From Sulfitobacter sp. HGT1 (GTDB lineage Bacteria; Pseudomonadota; Alphaproteobacteria; Rhodobacterales; Rhodobacteraceae), in NCBI RefSeq assembly GCF_013282155.1, contig NZ_BLWI01000011.1, forward strand, positions 62,001-126,000: a stretch of DNA of 64,000 nt. The letters are read 5' to 3'. The notes beneath the pieces are model-generated. The model was given only the letters and a program-made list of their open reading frames with translations, had not been told where the DNA came from and searched no databases. The translations under genes and the position numbers were made by a program. Shown one piece after another: positions 1 to 8,511 of this stretch; position 1 is the first letter of the stretch, and each line of letters begins with the position of its first letter.

Positions 1-293
1 GTCACCTCGAACGGTTTACCGCCCGAGACGACCGTAACCGTTCCATGCTCGACACCCGTTGGCACGGCCTTTAGCCCAGCGCGCGCGGCCAAGGCCATCA
101 CCCGTTCAGGCAATGCATCGGTCGACATGTCCACATCGCTGTCAGGCACGCCCAACAACGCGTTGCGCACACAGCCGCCAACAAAGTAAATGCGATGCCC
201 GCCTGCTTCCACAGCTTCGCAAACCGCCTGCGCATCCGAATCGGCCAGCCAGCTGGTGTCGCCGGGAAGGGTTAAGTCATACGTTCTGTCCAT
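1..293 (-). CDS. cca: CCA tRNA nucleotidyltransferase, N-terminal part (cut by the window edge)
   Basis: This gene runs off the left edge; 97 codons are visible. The protein has the class II polymerase-beta nucleotidyltransferase head: a GG loop at residues 39-40 followed by VRN, then the metal-binding pair D53 and D55 in DSDVD. Family knowledge: such enzymes add or repair the CCA end of tRNAs (or poly(A) tails in PcnB relatives). The ATG at 293 lies inside the end of the upstream Nudix gene (22-base overlap), which points to translational coupling. The CCA and PcnB branches cannot be separated from this fragment, but CCA-adding enzyme is usual in this Nudix-CCA gene pair of Alphaproteobacteria. 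Confidence 0.85.
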   Translation of the reverse strand, partial: MDRTYDLTLPGDTSWLADSDAQAVCEAVEAGGHRIYFVGGCVRNALLGVPDSDVDMSTDALPERVMALAARAGLKAVPTGVEHGTVTVVSGGKPFEV

Positions 294-865
294 GCCCGCA
301 GCATACGCGCGGTTGCACCCCAAATGTAATAGGGGCCGTAGGGAACAACGTAATAATGCCGCTGTTTTCCACGCCAACGACGCGATTGGATCAAATAATT
401 ATCGGCGTTCAACACGTGGCTTAGCGGCACAGTAAACACTTCTTCGACCTCTCCGGGCTCGGGAAGAAAGTCAAAAACGTCTCTAACAAGGCCAATAACA
501 GGGGTCACGTGAAAGTTGGTCACTGTTTCATGGGCAGGCAACGTGCCCAAAACCTCGACCAGTTCAGTCGGCAGCCCGATCTCTTCGCGCGCTTCACGCA
601 AGGCGGCGGCAATCACATCGACATCGCCATCGTCCTGCTTGCCACCCGGAAACGCGATTTGCCCCGGATGGTGCTTTAGCGACGATGACCTTTTGGTCAG
701 GATCAGTTCAAGCCGGCCGTTCTTTTCAATGATCGGGGCAAGGACGCCCGCAGGCCGCAAGACGCGATCCGCAGGCAGCACGACATCCTTGTTCAGGTCG
801 AAATCGGACGACATGACGCCCGATTGCGCCAGCGCCGTCCGAAAACGGTTGATCTGATCATTCAC
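272..865 (-). CDS. Nudix hydrolase, CoA pyrophosphatase (NudL) type
   Basis: The protein carries a NudL/CoAse-like signature, HPGQIAFPGG, leading into a Nudix box (about residues 75-98) that ends REAREEIGL and supplies the metal-binding glutamates. Family knowledge: these enzymes cleave CoA and related nucleotides to the 4'-phosphopantetheine product and 3',5'-ADP. I chose the GTG at 865 because it overlaps the hslO stop in a GTGA-like junction. An in-frame ATG at 913 would add 16 residues but needs a 56-base overlap. The 3' end overlaps the CCA-adding enzyme start. The substrate is inferred from the family. Confidence 0.82.
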   Translation of the reverse strand: MNDQINRFRTALAQSGVMSSDFDLNKDVVLPADRVLRPAGVLAPIIEKNGRLELILTKRSSSLKHHPGQIAFPGGKQDDGDVDVIAAALREAREEIGLPTELVEVLGTLPAHETVTNFHVTPVIGLVRDVFDFLPEPGEVEEVFTVPLSHVLNADNYLIQSRRWRGKQRHYYVVPYGPYYIWGATARMLRAWTERMT

Positions 866-1844
866 CACGGGCGGCTTCGGCCTCAAATCCAACCGTCTTT
901 GGGTCAAGATCATAATGCGCGCTACAGAACTGGCAATCTGCGGTCACACGGCCATCTTCCGTGGTCATCTTTTCGATGTCCTTGGCAGAATAGATCGACA
1001 GGCTTTGGCGCACACGGTCTTCGGAGCAGGAACAACCGAAACGTACCGGTTGGGTATCGTAGACGCGCGGTGTTTCCTCGTGAAACAGGCGCAACAACAA
1101 ATCCGTGGGCGGCAAGGTCGGCCCGATCAGCTCAAGCTCGTCAACCGTATCAAGCAAAACATTGGCGCGCCGCCAGTTTTCACCTTCTTCTCCGTCAACC
1201 AGATCATCAGGCGTCAGGATATCGCCGGTTCCTTCGGCTTTGGCCGCAAAGGGGGACGCTTTGGGCATATGCTGCAACATCACACCACCTGCGCGCCAAT
1301 GCTCGGCCTCGGTCGGCATCGACGATTTGCCAAAACTCAGCTGAAACCGCGTCGGCAACTGTTCGGACTGTGCAAAATACGCTTCGGCACAGGCAGACAG
1401 CGACCCACCTGCCAGTGGTGTGATCCCCTGATACGGGGTCATCCCTTTGCCTTGGTCGATCATCACGGCAAAATACCCTTCGCCAACCTGATCAAAGGCA
1501 GGCGCGTCGGTAATGCGATCCGCATCAAAGCTGGCATAGGCGCGGATGCGGGCCGGTTCGCCTTCGTCGGAGGGGCCATAATAATCAACAGCGATCATGC
1601 GCACGGGGCCATTTGACTGGACCTGCAACTGCAATTTCCACCTCAATTTGATCGTTTGGCCAATCAACGCGGCAAGCAAAGCCATCTCAGCGACCAGGGC
1701 TTCGACCTTTTCGGGGTAATCGTGCTGACGCAAAATCCCTTCAAGGACGCCATCCAGACGGGCAACGCGGCCCCGGATGTCGGACGCATCAAGTTGAAAG
1801 GGAAGAACGGTGTCGTCCCACGCGATTTTAGTTCCTTGGTTCAT
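858..1844 (-). CDS. hslO: Hsp33 redox-regulated molecular chaperone
   Basis: The 328-residue protein matches Hsp33 in length and in its C-terminal zinc redox switch: C271-x-C273 and C304-x2-C307. Family knowledge: under oxidative stress the cysteines form disulfides, zinc is released and the protein becomes an ATP-independent holdase in the cytoplasm. The start is the ATG at 1844, preceded by GGAAAG; a longer reading to 1904 lacks a better ribosome site. It is the first gene of a minus-strand run with the Nudix and CCA-adding genes, whose starts overlap its end. Confidence 0.95.
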   Translation of the reverse strand: MNQGTKIAWDDTVLPFQLDASDIRGRVARLDGVLEGILRQHDYPEKVEALVAEMALLAALIGQTIKLRWKLQLQVQSNGPVRMIAVDYYGPSDEGEPARIRAYASFDADRITDAPAFDQVGEGYFAVMIDQGKGMTPYQGITPLAGGSLSACAEAYFAQSEQLPTRFQLSFGKSSMPTEAEHWRAGGVMLQHMPKASPFAAKAEGTGDILTPDDLVDGEEGENWRRANVLLDTVDELELIGPTLPPTDLLLRLFHEETPRVYDTQPVRFGCSCSEDRVRQSLSIYSAKDIEKMTTEDGRVTADCQFCSAHYDLDPKTVGFEAEAARGE

Positions 1845-1924
1845 CAGGCTTTCCTTACAGGCGGACGATTGGCATACCGCGTCTATATAAGGGCAACAAG
1901 CCACACGAAAAGGGGTGTCACGTC

Positions 1925-2368
1925 ATGCGAAGATTCGGAGAGCCGCCATTGGCGGGGAAAACCTATACCTTGCGGCCCGGTGCTTACGCGATATTGCCCC
2001 TGAAAAACCGGTTCTTGATGACAGCGCAACTGTCACCGCAGGTGGATGTACAGCTGCCCGGTGGTGGTATTGATCAAGGCGAATCACCCCTTCAGGCGCT
2101 GTACCGCGAGGTGATGGAGGAAATCGGCTGGTCCATCGCGTACCCCCGCCGCTTGGGTGCATTCAGGCGGTTTGTCTATATGCCTGAATATGACCTTTGG
2201 GCTGAAAAACTGTGCCATATTTATGTTGCGCACCCCATCCGCCAGATCAAAGATCCGATCGAACCCGATCACACCACCATCGTTCTGTCTGCCGAAGAAG
2301 CGCTTACTGTGCTGGGCAATGACGGGGACCGGTCATTTCTAGAGAAATATCACGCTAGCGCCCGGTGA
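1925..2368 (+). CDS. Nudix hydrolase of unknown substrate
   Basis: This 147-residue protein is essentially a single Nudix domain. The box at residues 46-69 reads GGGIDQGES...REVMEEIGW, with E62, E65 and E66 as likely metal ligands. It stands alone on the plus strand, divergent from hslO across an 80-base gap, and its last 14 bases overlap the end of the convergent REC-PP2C gene. Small single-domain Nudix proteins act on nucleotides, ADP-sugars or capped ends, and nothing here fixes which. It is not closely similar to the NudL-type enzyme nearby. Confidence 0.85.
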   Translation: MRRFGEPPLAGKTYTLRPGAYAILPLKNRFLMTAQLSPQVDVQLPGGGIDQGESPLQALYREVMEEIGWSIAYPRRLGAFRRFVYMPEYDLWAEKLCHIYVAHPIRQIKDPIEPDHTTIVLSAEEALTVLGNDGDRSFLEKYHASAR

Positions 2369-3617
2369 ATTCGAACAGAATTCCCGACACATCATCCGGA
2401 AAATCCCCCTGACCCGCGAATTCGGCCAGCTTCCACAGCATCGCCTCAAGCAAGGGTGGCCCTGTAACGTCGCGCAGTTCATAAAGCAGATCGGCAAGGC
2501 CTTCCTCCTGAATCATTACGCCATCGAGGTTGGGGCATTCCGTCACCCCATCCGATAAAATCAGCAGCCGGTCACCCGGCAACAATTTCAATTCGAATTT
2601 TCCATATTCGACACCCGCCATAAGCCCGACAGGAAACCCCCCCGGCCCGTTCTGTTCGATCTGGCCACCACGCCGCTGCACAACCGGATGGGGGTGGCCG
2701 GCCTGACACATGGATACATGCCCTGTGGTCAAATCAACCTCGGCCAAAAGCAGCGTGAAATAATGCTCTGTCTCCATTTCGCTTAGCACAAGTTCGTTCA
2801 GCTCGGACACGACCTCGTCCGGGGGACGCATGGCATAGGTTCCGTTGCTTTGCAGGATCAAAGCGATGTTTTGATCGGGCACGGCAGCAGACAGATAGCC
2901 TGCCAGCCGCGCTGTCATCAGGGCGGAACTGATGCCGTGGCCGGACACATCGATCCCGAACAGGCCCAGTTTGGTATCGTTAACCGGAAAGAACCCCACC
3001 AGATCCCCACCAACATGGCCGCTGGACCGCAACAAAAGCGAAAGCGTTCCACCATCAAAATCACGGGTGCGTTCGCGAACCAGTGATTGCTGCAATTTCT
3101 TTGCTTCTATCAGATCCTTATCAAGCAGGTCATAGACGCGCTGAAGTTCGTCCAATGTATGGGTGATAATCAGGTTTTTATCGGTCAACTGCCGCTGCAT
3201 TTCCAAGATACGTTCGCCCGCCGCGATCCGTGCGCGCAGTTCGTCAACATCGACCGGTTTGCTTAGAAAATCGTCGGCACCACTGTCCAGCCCCTTGGCA
3301 ACTTCGGCCTTTTCACTTTTTGAGGTCAGTAGAATAAAATAGCCATATTGCGTTTCGGACAACGCGCGAAATTCACGGCAGAATTCCAGACCGGACATAC
3401 CGGGCATAACCCAATCGCTCAGGACCAGATCAGGCAGGCGATCTTTGCATTTCTCGATGGCCTCGGGGCCTGATGCCGCTTCCACCACCTTGAAACCCCA
3501 TTTTTTCAGCGACGCACCAAGGATACGGCGCTGCAATTTGCTATCATCCACGACCATGGCAAGCTGCATAACGCCAAGACGTTGCGCTGAATCTGGGATT
3601 GGCTGGCTCTGGGGCAT
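2355..3617 (-). CDS. Response regulator with PP2C (SpoIIE/RsbU-type) phosphatase output
   Basis: The N-terminal receiver domain (about 20-135) has D68 in LSDWVMPGMSG and K120 in LSKPVD, so it should accept phosphate. A probable coiled-coil linker (about 135-180) leads to a PP2C domain (185-420) with putative metal-binding aspartates D205 (GGDLVGF), D223 (GIDVSGHG), D356 (ILSDGVTE) and D409 (PDDVSG). Family knowledge: such proteins dephosphorylate STAS anti-sigma antagonists in partner-switching pathways; RbaY of Rhodobacter has this architecture and affects gene-transfer-agent output. No RsbV/RsbW partners are nearby, so it acts in trans. It is divergent from a lone Hpt gene, a likely phosphate donor or sink (inference). 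An internal ATG at 3569 is a possible shorter start. Confidence 0.9.
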   Translation of the reverse strand: MPQSQPIPDSAQRLGVMQLAMVVDDSKLQRRILGASLKKWGFKVVEAASGPEAIEKCKDRLPDLVLSDWVMPGMSGLEFCREFRALSETQYGYFILLTSKSEKAEVAKGLDSGADDFLSKPVDVDELRARIAAGERILEMQRQLTDKNLIITHTLDELQRVYDLLDKDLIEAKKLQQSLVRERTRDFDGGTLSLLLRSSGHVGGDLVGFFPVNDTKLGLFGIDVSGHGISSALMTARLAGYLSAAVPDQNIALILQSNGTYAMRPPDEVVSELNELVLSEMETEHYFTLLLAEVDLTTGHVSMCQAGHPHPVVQRRGGQIEQNGPGGFPVGLMAGVEYGKFELKLLPGDRLLILSDGVTECPNLDGVMIQEEGLADLLYELRDVTGPPLLEAMLWKLAEFAGQGDFPDDVSGILFEFTGR

Positions 3618-3766
3618 TTATTTGCGCAACTCTCAAGCTGAAAACACCGCCCTACTGCACGGTTATTTAACAGCTCATGAAGCATAAAAATTGAACAGAA
3701 AAACGGCTCAGGCCCACGCGCCGTTAATCTTGGTCGTCTATCCATTGAATGTATGGAGGTTGCACA

Positions 3767-4099
3767 ATGATTGACTGGGCACAGATCAACACCTTGCGTG
3801 ATGACGTTGGAAAAGAAGAATTTGCTGAAATTATCGATATTTTTATCGAGGAGGTAGAAAGCGTTTTCGAAAGGCTGCGCACGACACCCGACCTGAAAAA
3901 TCTGGGTGATGATCTGCACTTTCTTAAAGGCAGCGCCCTGAACCTTGGGTTTTCGACATTTTCAGAACAATGCCAGCAGGGCGAAGCAAATTCGGCGGCG
4001 GGTCGCGCGGATCAGGTCGATATCCCTACAATATTATCAGCCTATTATGAATCGAAGGCGGAATTCCTGTCGGCACTACCCATGGCCCTGACCCGCTGA
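3767..4099 (+). CDS. Stand-alone Hpt (histidine phosphotransfer) domain protein
   Basis: The 110-residue protein is one Hpt four-helix unit with the phospho-acceptor H51 in the family motif HxxKG (HFLKGSALNLG). Such proteins shuttle phosphate between receiver domains. GGAGG starts 13 bases upstream of the ATG at 3767; the ATG at 3749 comes before that ribosome site and is rejected. It lies divergent from the REC-PP2C gene across a 149-base gap, which suggests a functional pair, and it ends 2 bases before the convergent ilvA stop. No hybrid kinase lies nearby. It is not ChpT-like in size, since ChpT is a dimeric protein of about 220 residues. Confidence 0.88.
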   Translation: MIDWAQINTLRDDVGKEEFAEIIDIFIEEVESVFERLRTTPDLKNLGDDLHFLKGSALNLGFSTFSEQCQQGEANSAAGRADQVDIPTILSAYYESKAEFLSALPMALTR

Positions 4100-4101
4100 A
4101 A

Positions 4102-5334
4102 TCACAGCACGAATTGCGCCAATGTTTCATCATTTGTGATGTCGGTATAGGTAAAACCGGCGTCTTTTAGCTGCGTCAGGAATGGCCCGAAGCTGTCAGG
4201 GCTGCGCGTTTCGATCCCGATCAGAACCGACCCAAAGTTGCGGGCCGATTTCTTGAGGTATTCGAACCGGCAGATATCATCGTCCGGCCCCAGAAGATTC
4301 AAAAACTCCTTGAGCGCACCGGGGCGCTGCGGCATGCGCAGAATGAAATACTTTTTCACACCGGAATAGCGCTGGGCGCGTTCTTTGACCTCGGGCAAAC
4401 GTTCGAAATCAAAATTGCCGCCTGACGCGACGCACACAACGGTCTTGCCCTTTATCTGATCCGCAACATCGCCCAGCGCCTCGATCGACAGGGCACCGGC
4501 GGGCTCCAGAACGATGCCTTCAACATTCAGCATTTCGATGATCGTTACGCAAATCCGGTCCTCGGCCAAGTTTATCACGTCTTTCGGATCAACCCCCTTG
4601 AGCCGGTCAAAATTCCGCTGTCCGATTTTGGCCACCGCGGCACCGTCCACAAAACTATTGATCGGCGAAATATCAACAGGTCTGCCTTCGGCCAAAGCGC
4701 GGGCCAGACTTGGCGCGCCTTTCGGTTCGACAAACGTGTATTCGCAGGATTTCCCGAAATAGCTGTAGATACCCGAGGAAAGCCCGCCACCGCCAACCGG
4801 CAGAATAATATGATCAGGAATGCGGCCCAACTGCTCTTCAATTTCGACCGCGACAGACGCCTGCCCTTCGATCACATCATCGTCGTCAAACGGCGACAAG
4901 AAATGCGCGCCTTCAGCTACGCAAAATTCCTGCGCCGCAGCTAGCGTTTTATCAAAATAGTCGCCAACCAGCCGCACTTCGATCTGGGCACCGCCAAACA
5001 TCTTGGTTTTCTGGATTTTTTGCTGCGGCGTCGTGACCGGCATGAAAATCACACCCTTCACCCCGAAATGGCTGCACATAAACGCGACACCCTGCGCGTG
5101 ATTGCCCGCACTTGCACAGACAAACAGCTTCTGTTCAGGGATCACCTTGCGCATGGCGTTAAACGCACCGCGCAGCTTGTACGACCTTACCGGGCTCAGG
5201 TCTTCGCGCTTGAGCCAGATGTCAGCGCCATATTTTTCCGACAGATGTTCGTTGCGCATCAGCGGTGTCTGCGGGAACACGTCACGCATGGCTTGGGTTG
5301 CTTTTTGCGCTGCGGTTTTGAACGTATCAGTCAT
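4102..5334 (-). CDS. ilvA: Threonine ammonia-lyase (threonine dehydratase)
   Basis: The 410-residue PLP enzyme converts threonine to 2-oxobutanoate, the first committed step to isoleucine. The PLP lysine is K53 in SYKLRGA, and a glycine-rich phosphate loop VGGGGLSSG follows mid-protein. A single ACT-like regulatory region (about 330-410, starting near ILRMPQRPGAL) indicates the shorter IlvA form, which is likely still feedback-regulated. The ATG at 5334 (MTDTFK) matches usual N-termini; upstream ATGs as far as 5442 would add an unrelated 36-residue tail. It is divergent from argG. Confidence 0.93.
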   Translation of the reverse strand: MTDTFKTAAQKATQAMRDVFPQTPLMRNEHLSEKYGADIWLKREDLSPVRSYKLRGAFNAMRKVIPEQKLFVCASAGNHAQGVAFMCSHFGVKGVIFMPVTTPQQKIQKTKMFGGAQIEVRLVGDYFDKTLAAAQEFCVAEGAHFLSPFDDDDVIEGQASVAVEIEEQLGRIPDHIILPVGGGGLSSGIYSYFGKSCEYTFVEPKGAPSLARALAEGRPVDISPINSFVDGAAVAKIGQRNFDRLKGVDPKDVINLAEDRICVTIIEMLNVEGIVLEPAGALSIEALGDVADQIKGKTVVCVASGGNFDFERLPEVKERAQRYSGVKKYFILRMPQRPGALKEFLNLLGPDDDICRFEYLKKSARNFGSVLIGIETRSPDSFGPFLTQLKDAGFTYTDITNDETLAQFVL

Positions 5335-5459
5335 TTCATCGGCCTTTGCGTTGAATAACTGTCGATACGACCCCCAATGCGTGCGGTCAACGCAGCCTTC
5401 AATCTTGCTCACGCCTTTAAAACCCGATACCTCGCGATGCAAACCGCAAAGGAAATAAC

Positions 5460-6680
5460 ATGTCAGCGCCCAAAAAAGTTGTGCTCGCCTATTCCGGTGG
5501 GCTGGATACGTCGATCATCCTGAAATGGCTACAGACCGAATACGGTTGTGAAGTGGTCACATTCACCGCCGATCTGGGTCAGGGCGAGGAGCTTGAGCCC
5601 GCCCGCGCCAAAGCCGAAATGATGGGCGCATCCGAGATTTATATCGAAGATGTCCGCGAAGAATTCGTGCGCGATTTCGTATTTCCGATGTTCCGCGCCA
5701 ACGCGTTGTACGAAGGGTTGTACCTGCTTGGCACCTCCATCGCGCGCCCGCTGATTTCCAAACGTCTGGTTGAAATCGCTGCCGAAACCGGTGCCGATGC
5801 TGTCGCTCACGGTGCCACCGGCAAGGGCAACGATCAGGTTCGTTTCGAACTGGCCGCCTATGCGCTGAACCCCGATATCAAAGTAATCGCGCCTTGGCGT
5901 GAATGGGATCTGACCAGCCGCACCAAGCTGCTTGAATTCGCCGAAAAGAACCAGATTCCTGTCGCCAAAGACAAACGTGGCGAAGCACCGTTTAGCGTTG
6001 ATGCGAACCTGCTGCACACCTCCTCCGAAGGCAAAGTGCTGGAAGACCCCGCAATTGATGCGCCAGAATATGTCTATCAGCGCACTGTTGCGCCCGAAGA
6101 TGCGCCTGACACGCCCGAATATGTCGAAATCGGGTTCGAGCGCGGCGATGCCGTCAGCATCAACGGCGAAGCAATGTCGCCCGCCACGATCCTGACCAAG
6201 CTGAACGAATTGGGCGGCAAGCATGGCTGTGGCCGTCTTGATCTGGTCGAAGGTCGTTTTGTCGGGATGAAATCACGCGGCATCTATGAAACCCCCGGCG
6301 GCACATTGCTGCTGGAAGCTCACCGCGGGATCGAATCGATCACGCTGGACCGTGGTGCGATGCACCTGAAAGACGAACTGATGCCGCGCTATGCCGAACT
6401 GATTTATAATGGTTTCTGGTTCAGCCCCGAACGCACCATGTTGCAGGCCGCGATCGACGCGTCGCAAACCCATGTGACCGGTACTGTGCGCCTGAAGCTG
6501 TACAAAGGCCACGCGCGCACTGTTGGCCGCTGGTCGGATCATTCGCTGTATTCCGAAGCGCATGTAACATTCGAAGATGATGCCGGAGCCTATGATCAAA
6601 AAGACGCCGCCGGGTTCATCCAGTTGAACGCGCTGCGCCTGAAATTGCTGGCTGCCCGCGACAAACGCCTGAAAAGCTAA
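5460..6680 (+). CDS. argG: Argininosuccinate synthase
   Basis: The 406-residue enzyme joins citrulline and aspartate using ATP in arginine synthesis. The N-terminal PP-loop AYSGGLDTS (residues 10-18) is intact and the length is typical. The start ATG has AAAGGAAA just upstream. The gene is monocistronic: it is divergent from ilvA across 125 bases and followed by a strong hairpin terminator. A copy of the recurrent 9-mer GTTAGAGAC lies 3 bases after the stop codon (6683-6691). Confidence 0.97.
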   Translation: MSAPKKVVLAYSGGLDTSIILKWLQTEYGCEVVTFTADLGQGEELEPARAKAEMMGASEIYIEDVREEFVRDFVFPMFRANALYEGLYLLGTSIARPLISKRLVEIAAETGADAVAHGATGKGNDQVRFELAAYALNPDIKVIAPWREWDLTSRTKLLEFAEKNQIPVAKDKRGEAPFSVDANLLHTSSEGKVLEDPAIDAPEYVYQRTVAPEDAPDTPEYVEIGFERGDAVSINGEAMSPATILTKLNELGGKHGCGRLDLVEGRFVGMKSRGIYETPGGTLLLEAHRGIESITLDRGAMHLKDELMPRYAELIYNGFWFSPERTMLQAAIDASQTHVTGTVRLKLYKGHARTVGRWSDHSLYSEAHVTFEDDAGAYDQKDAAGFIQLNALRLKLLAARDKRLKS

Positions 6681-6696
6681 GCGTTAGAGACGAAAG

Positions 6697-6734
6697 AGGC
6701 CCGGAGAGGCGGATATCTGTCCGGGCCTTTTTTA
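6697..6734 (+). terminator. Rho-independent terminator of argG
   Basis: A perfect 9-base stem, AGGCCCGGA (6697-6705) with TCCGGGCCT (6720-6728), is followed by a T-run. It lies 16 bases after the argG stop and faces the end of the convergent sulfotransferase-like gene. Confidence 0.85.
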
Positions 6735-6766
6735 TGCTAAATCAACCGTTTCCGGCTGGCCAAAGT

Positions 6767-7459
6767 TTACGTGATACGTTGGCGGTATAGCTGATCATAA
6801 TAGGGCAAAGCCTTATCCAGAAGCAGTTTTCCGGTGCCGGACAATGTTGGCAATGGCCCTTCGGCCCCGGCAAAGCCTGTGCTTTGATGGACAGCACCAT
6901 ACCAATGGGATGCCCATACCCCATCCTCGGGCCGCGCACCTGCGGGCCAGGTCAACATCGCAGGATCAAACGGCAGATCAATCGCAGCGCATAGTTTGCG
7001 CAACATCCCCTCGGGGTCCGCACGAATATCGGCGCTGTCGATAACCAGCCCGCCGATCTTGTTATAAAGCGCGGTCTGCTGACCAAACCCGATATCATCG
7101 AAACTGGGGGCTTCGCGTTTGGCCGTATAGCTGGCGATCACGCGGGCGGGATGGCGGATCAGGTGAATGTTCACGCAATCCTTGGCCCAATCCATCGGGA
7201 AACCATCCAGCATGTGATGCGGCATATGCTTCATGTACAGATGCGGTGTACCGGGTTGTTCACACTGCGCCGCCACCTGCTGGGGATCAGTTTCATGTGC
7301 CGCCAGAATTTCACTACGCATCGGGTGATCATCGCCGGTCGCCGCCAGATAGGCCGCATAAAACGGCTCGTCCATCACCGCGAAATCACTGCGGTTGCCA
7401 AAGCTGTACATCATCGCCGTGCTTAGGTTGCGCGGACCGGACCACATCGCAATCCGCAT
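6767..7459 (-). CDS. Sulfotransferase-like P-loop protein
   Basis: The 230-residue protein begins MRIAMWSGPRNLSTAM, which resembles the 5'-phosphosulfate-binding loop of sulfotransferases (WSGPRNLST, residues 6-14), and has a later arginine-rich LIRHPARVIASY segment typical of the fold. I chose the ATG at 7459: AGGAG lies about 8 bases upstream, and the ATG shares its A with the upstream gene's stop (TGATG). The GTG at 7468 sits directly on the ribosome site. It is co-transcribed with the class IV aminotransferase. The substrate is unknown, and a role other than sulfate transfer is possible. Confidence 0.75.
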   Translation of the reverse strand: MRIAMWSGPRNLSTAMMYSFGNRSDFAVMDEPFYAAYLAATGDDHPMRSEILAAHETDPQQVAAQCEQPGTPHLYMKHMPHHMLDGFPMDWAKDCVNIHLIRHPARVIASYTAKREAPSFDDIGFGQQTALYNKIGGLVIDSADIRADPEGMLRKLCAAIDLPFDPAMLTWPAGARPEDGVWASHWYGAVHQSTGFAGAEGPLPTLSGTGKLLLDKALPYYDQLYRQRIT

Positions 7460-8367
7460 CAGCGACACTCCTGCTTGATCAGACCCTTGTACAGATCGCG
7501 CAAACGCTGGGTCATCGGCCCCATGTCACCTGTCCCGATCTGCCGCCCGTCAATCGACGCAACGGGCGTCTGCGCCCCAAAGGTGCCGGTCAAGAACGCC
7601 TCGTCTGCGCCATACGTATCAACAAGCGAGAAATTGCGTTCAAAAACCAGAATATCATTGGCGCGACACAGGTCGATCACCTTTTGGCGGGTAATCCCGT
7701 TCATGCAGTAATCGCCCGTACTGGTCCAAACCGCGCCCTTCCGGACAATGAAAAAGTTACAGGCATTGGTCGTGTTCACGAAACCATTGATATCCAACAT
7801 CAACGCCTCGTCTGCGCCCGCCTTTTCCGCAGCGATACAGGCAAGAATACAGTTCAGTTTGGAATGGCTGTTCAGCTTGGGGTCTTGGGTCATCGGCAAG
7901 CCGCGCAAATGCGGAACGGTCGCCAACCGGATCGGGCGCGGGATGCTGGGGCGCGAATGCTCCATGATAATCGTGATCGTCGGGCCGGATTGCGACAGTG
8001 AAGGATGTTGGAAAGGCCGCGTTTTGACGCCGCGCGTAATCATGAGCCGCGCATGGGCATCGGTGGTCATACCATTGGCCTCTTGCGTCTCTAACAAGGC
8101 TGAAATCAATGTTTCACGGGTCATACCAATGTTCAGATCAATGGCTTTTGCGGCCTCGAACAGGCGGTCAAAATGTTCATCGATAAAGGCCCAGCAGCCG
8201 TCATACAGGCGCAAGCCTTCCCAGATGCCGTCGCCCAACATGAAACCACTGTCATACACGCTGACCATCGCTTGCGCCTTGGGAACGATCTGACCATTCA
8301 GATAAATCAGGATCTCGTCATTGCGCGCGTCTTCTTCGGCTTGATGTGTGGTCACGTGATCTTGCAT
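7459..8367 (-). CDS. Class IV aminotransferase (branched-chain / D-amino acid transaminase family)
   Basis: The 302-residue PLP enzyme has fold-type IV features: GDGIWEGLRLYDG near residues 45-57 and the probable Schiff-base lysine K170 in SHSKLN. The usual GxVxExxxSN signature reads GFVNTTNACNFF here, with asparagine in place of the common glutamate, so substrate choice may differ from IlvE. The start at 8367 has AGGGGA upstream; an extension to 8484 adds unrelated residues. It is translationally coupled to the sulfotransferase-like gene. It may act on branched-chain amino acids, D-amino acids or aminodeoxychorismate; the sequence alone does not decide. Confidence 0.85.
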   Translation of the reverse strand: MQDHVTTHQAEEDARNDEILIYLNGQIVPKAQAMVSVYDSGFMLGDGIWEGLRLYDGCWAFIDEHFDRLFEAAKAIDLNIGMTRETLISALLETQEANGMTTDAHARLMITRGVKTRPFQHPSLSQSGPTITIIMEHSRPSIPRPIRLATVPHLRGLPMTQDPKLNSHSKLNCILACIAAEKAGADEALMLDINGFVNTTNACNFFIVRKGAVWTSTGDYCMNGITRQKVIDLCRANDILVFERNFSLVDTYGADEAFLTGTFGAQTPVASIDGRQIGTGDMGPMTQRLRDLYKGLIKQECR

Positions 8368-8511
8368 CTGGAATCCCCTTTTGAACGTGACGCTATGAAT
8401 TTCGCCAGCCCGCGCCAAGCCTGAAATTGAAATCACTAGGCCGTGACATCGCCAAGCCGTGTGTTGCGTGACGGCGCGAACCACGTCACCGTTTCCGCAA
8501 AGAGGAGAAGA

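Noticed and set aside
8106..8120. TGTTTCACGGG resembling half a parS site
   Set aside because: Only the left half matches; the palindrome fails on the right, so ParB binding is unlikely.
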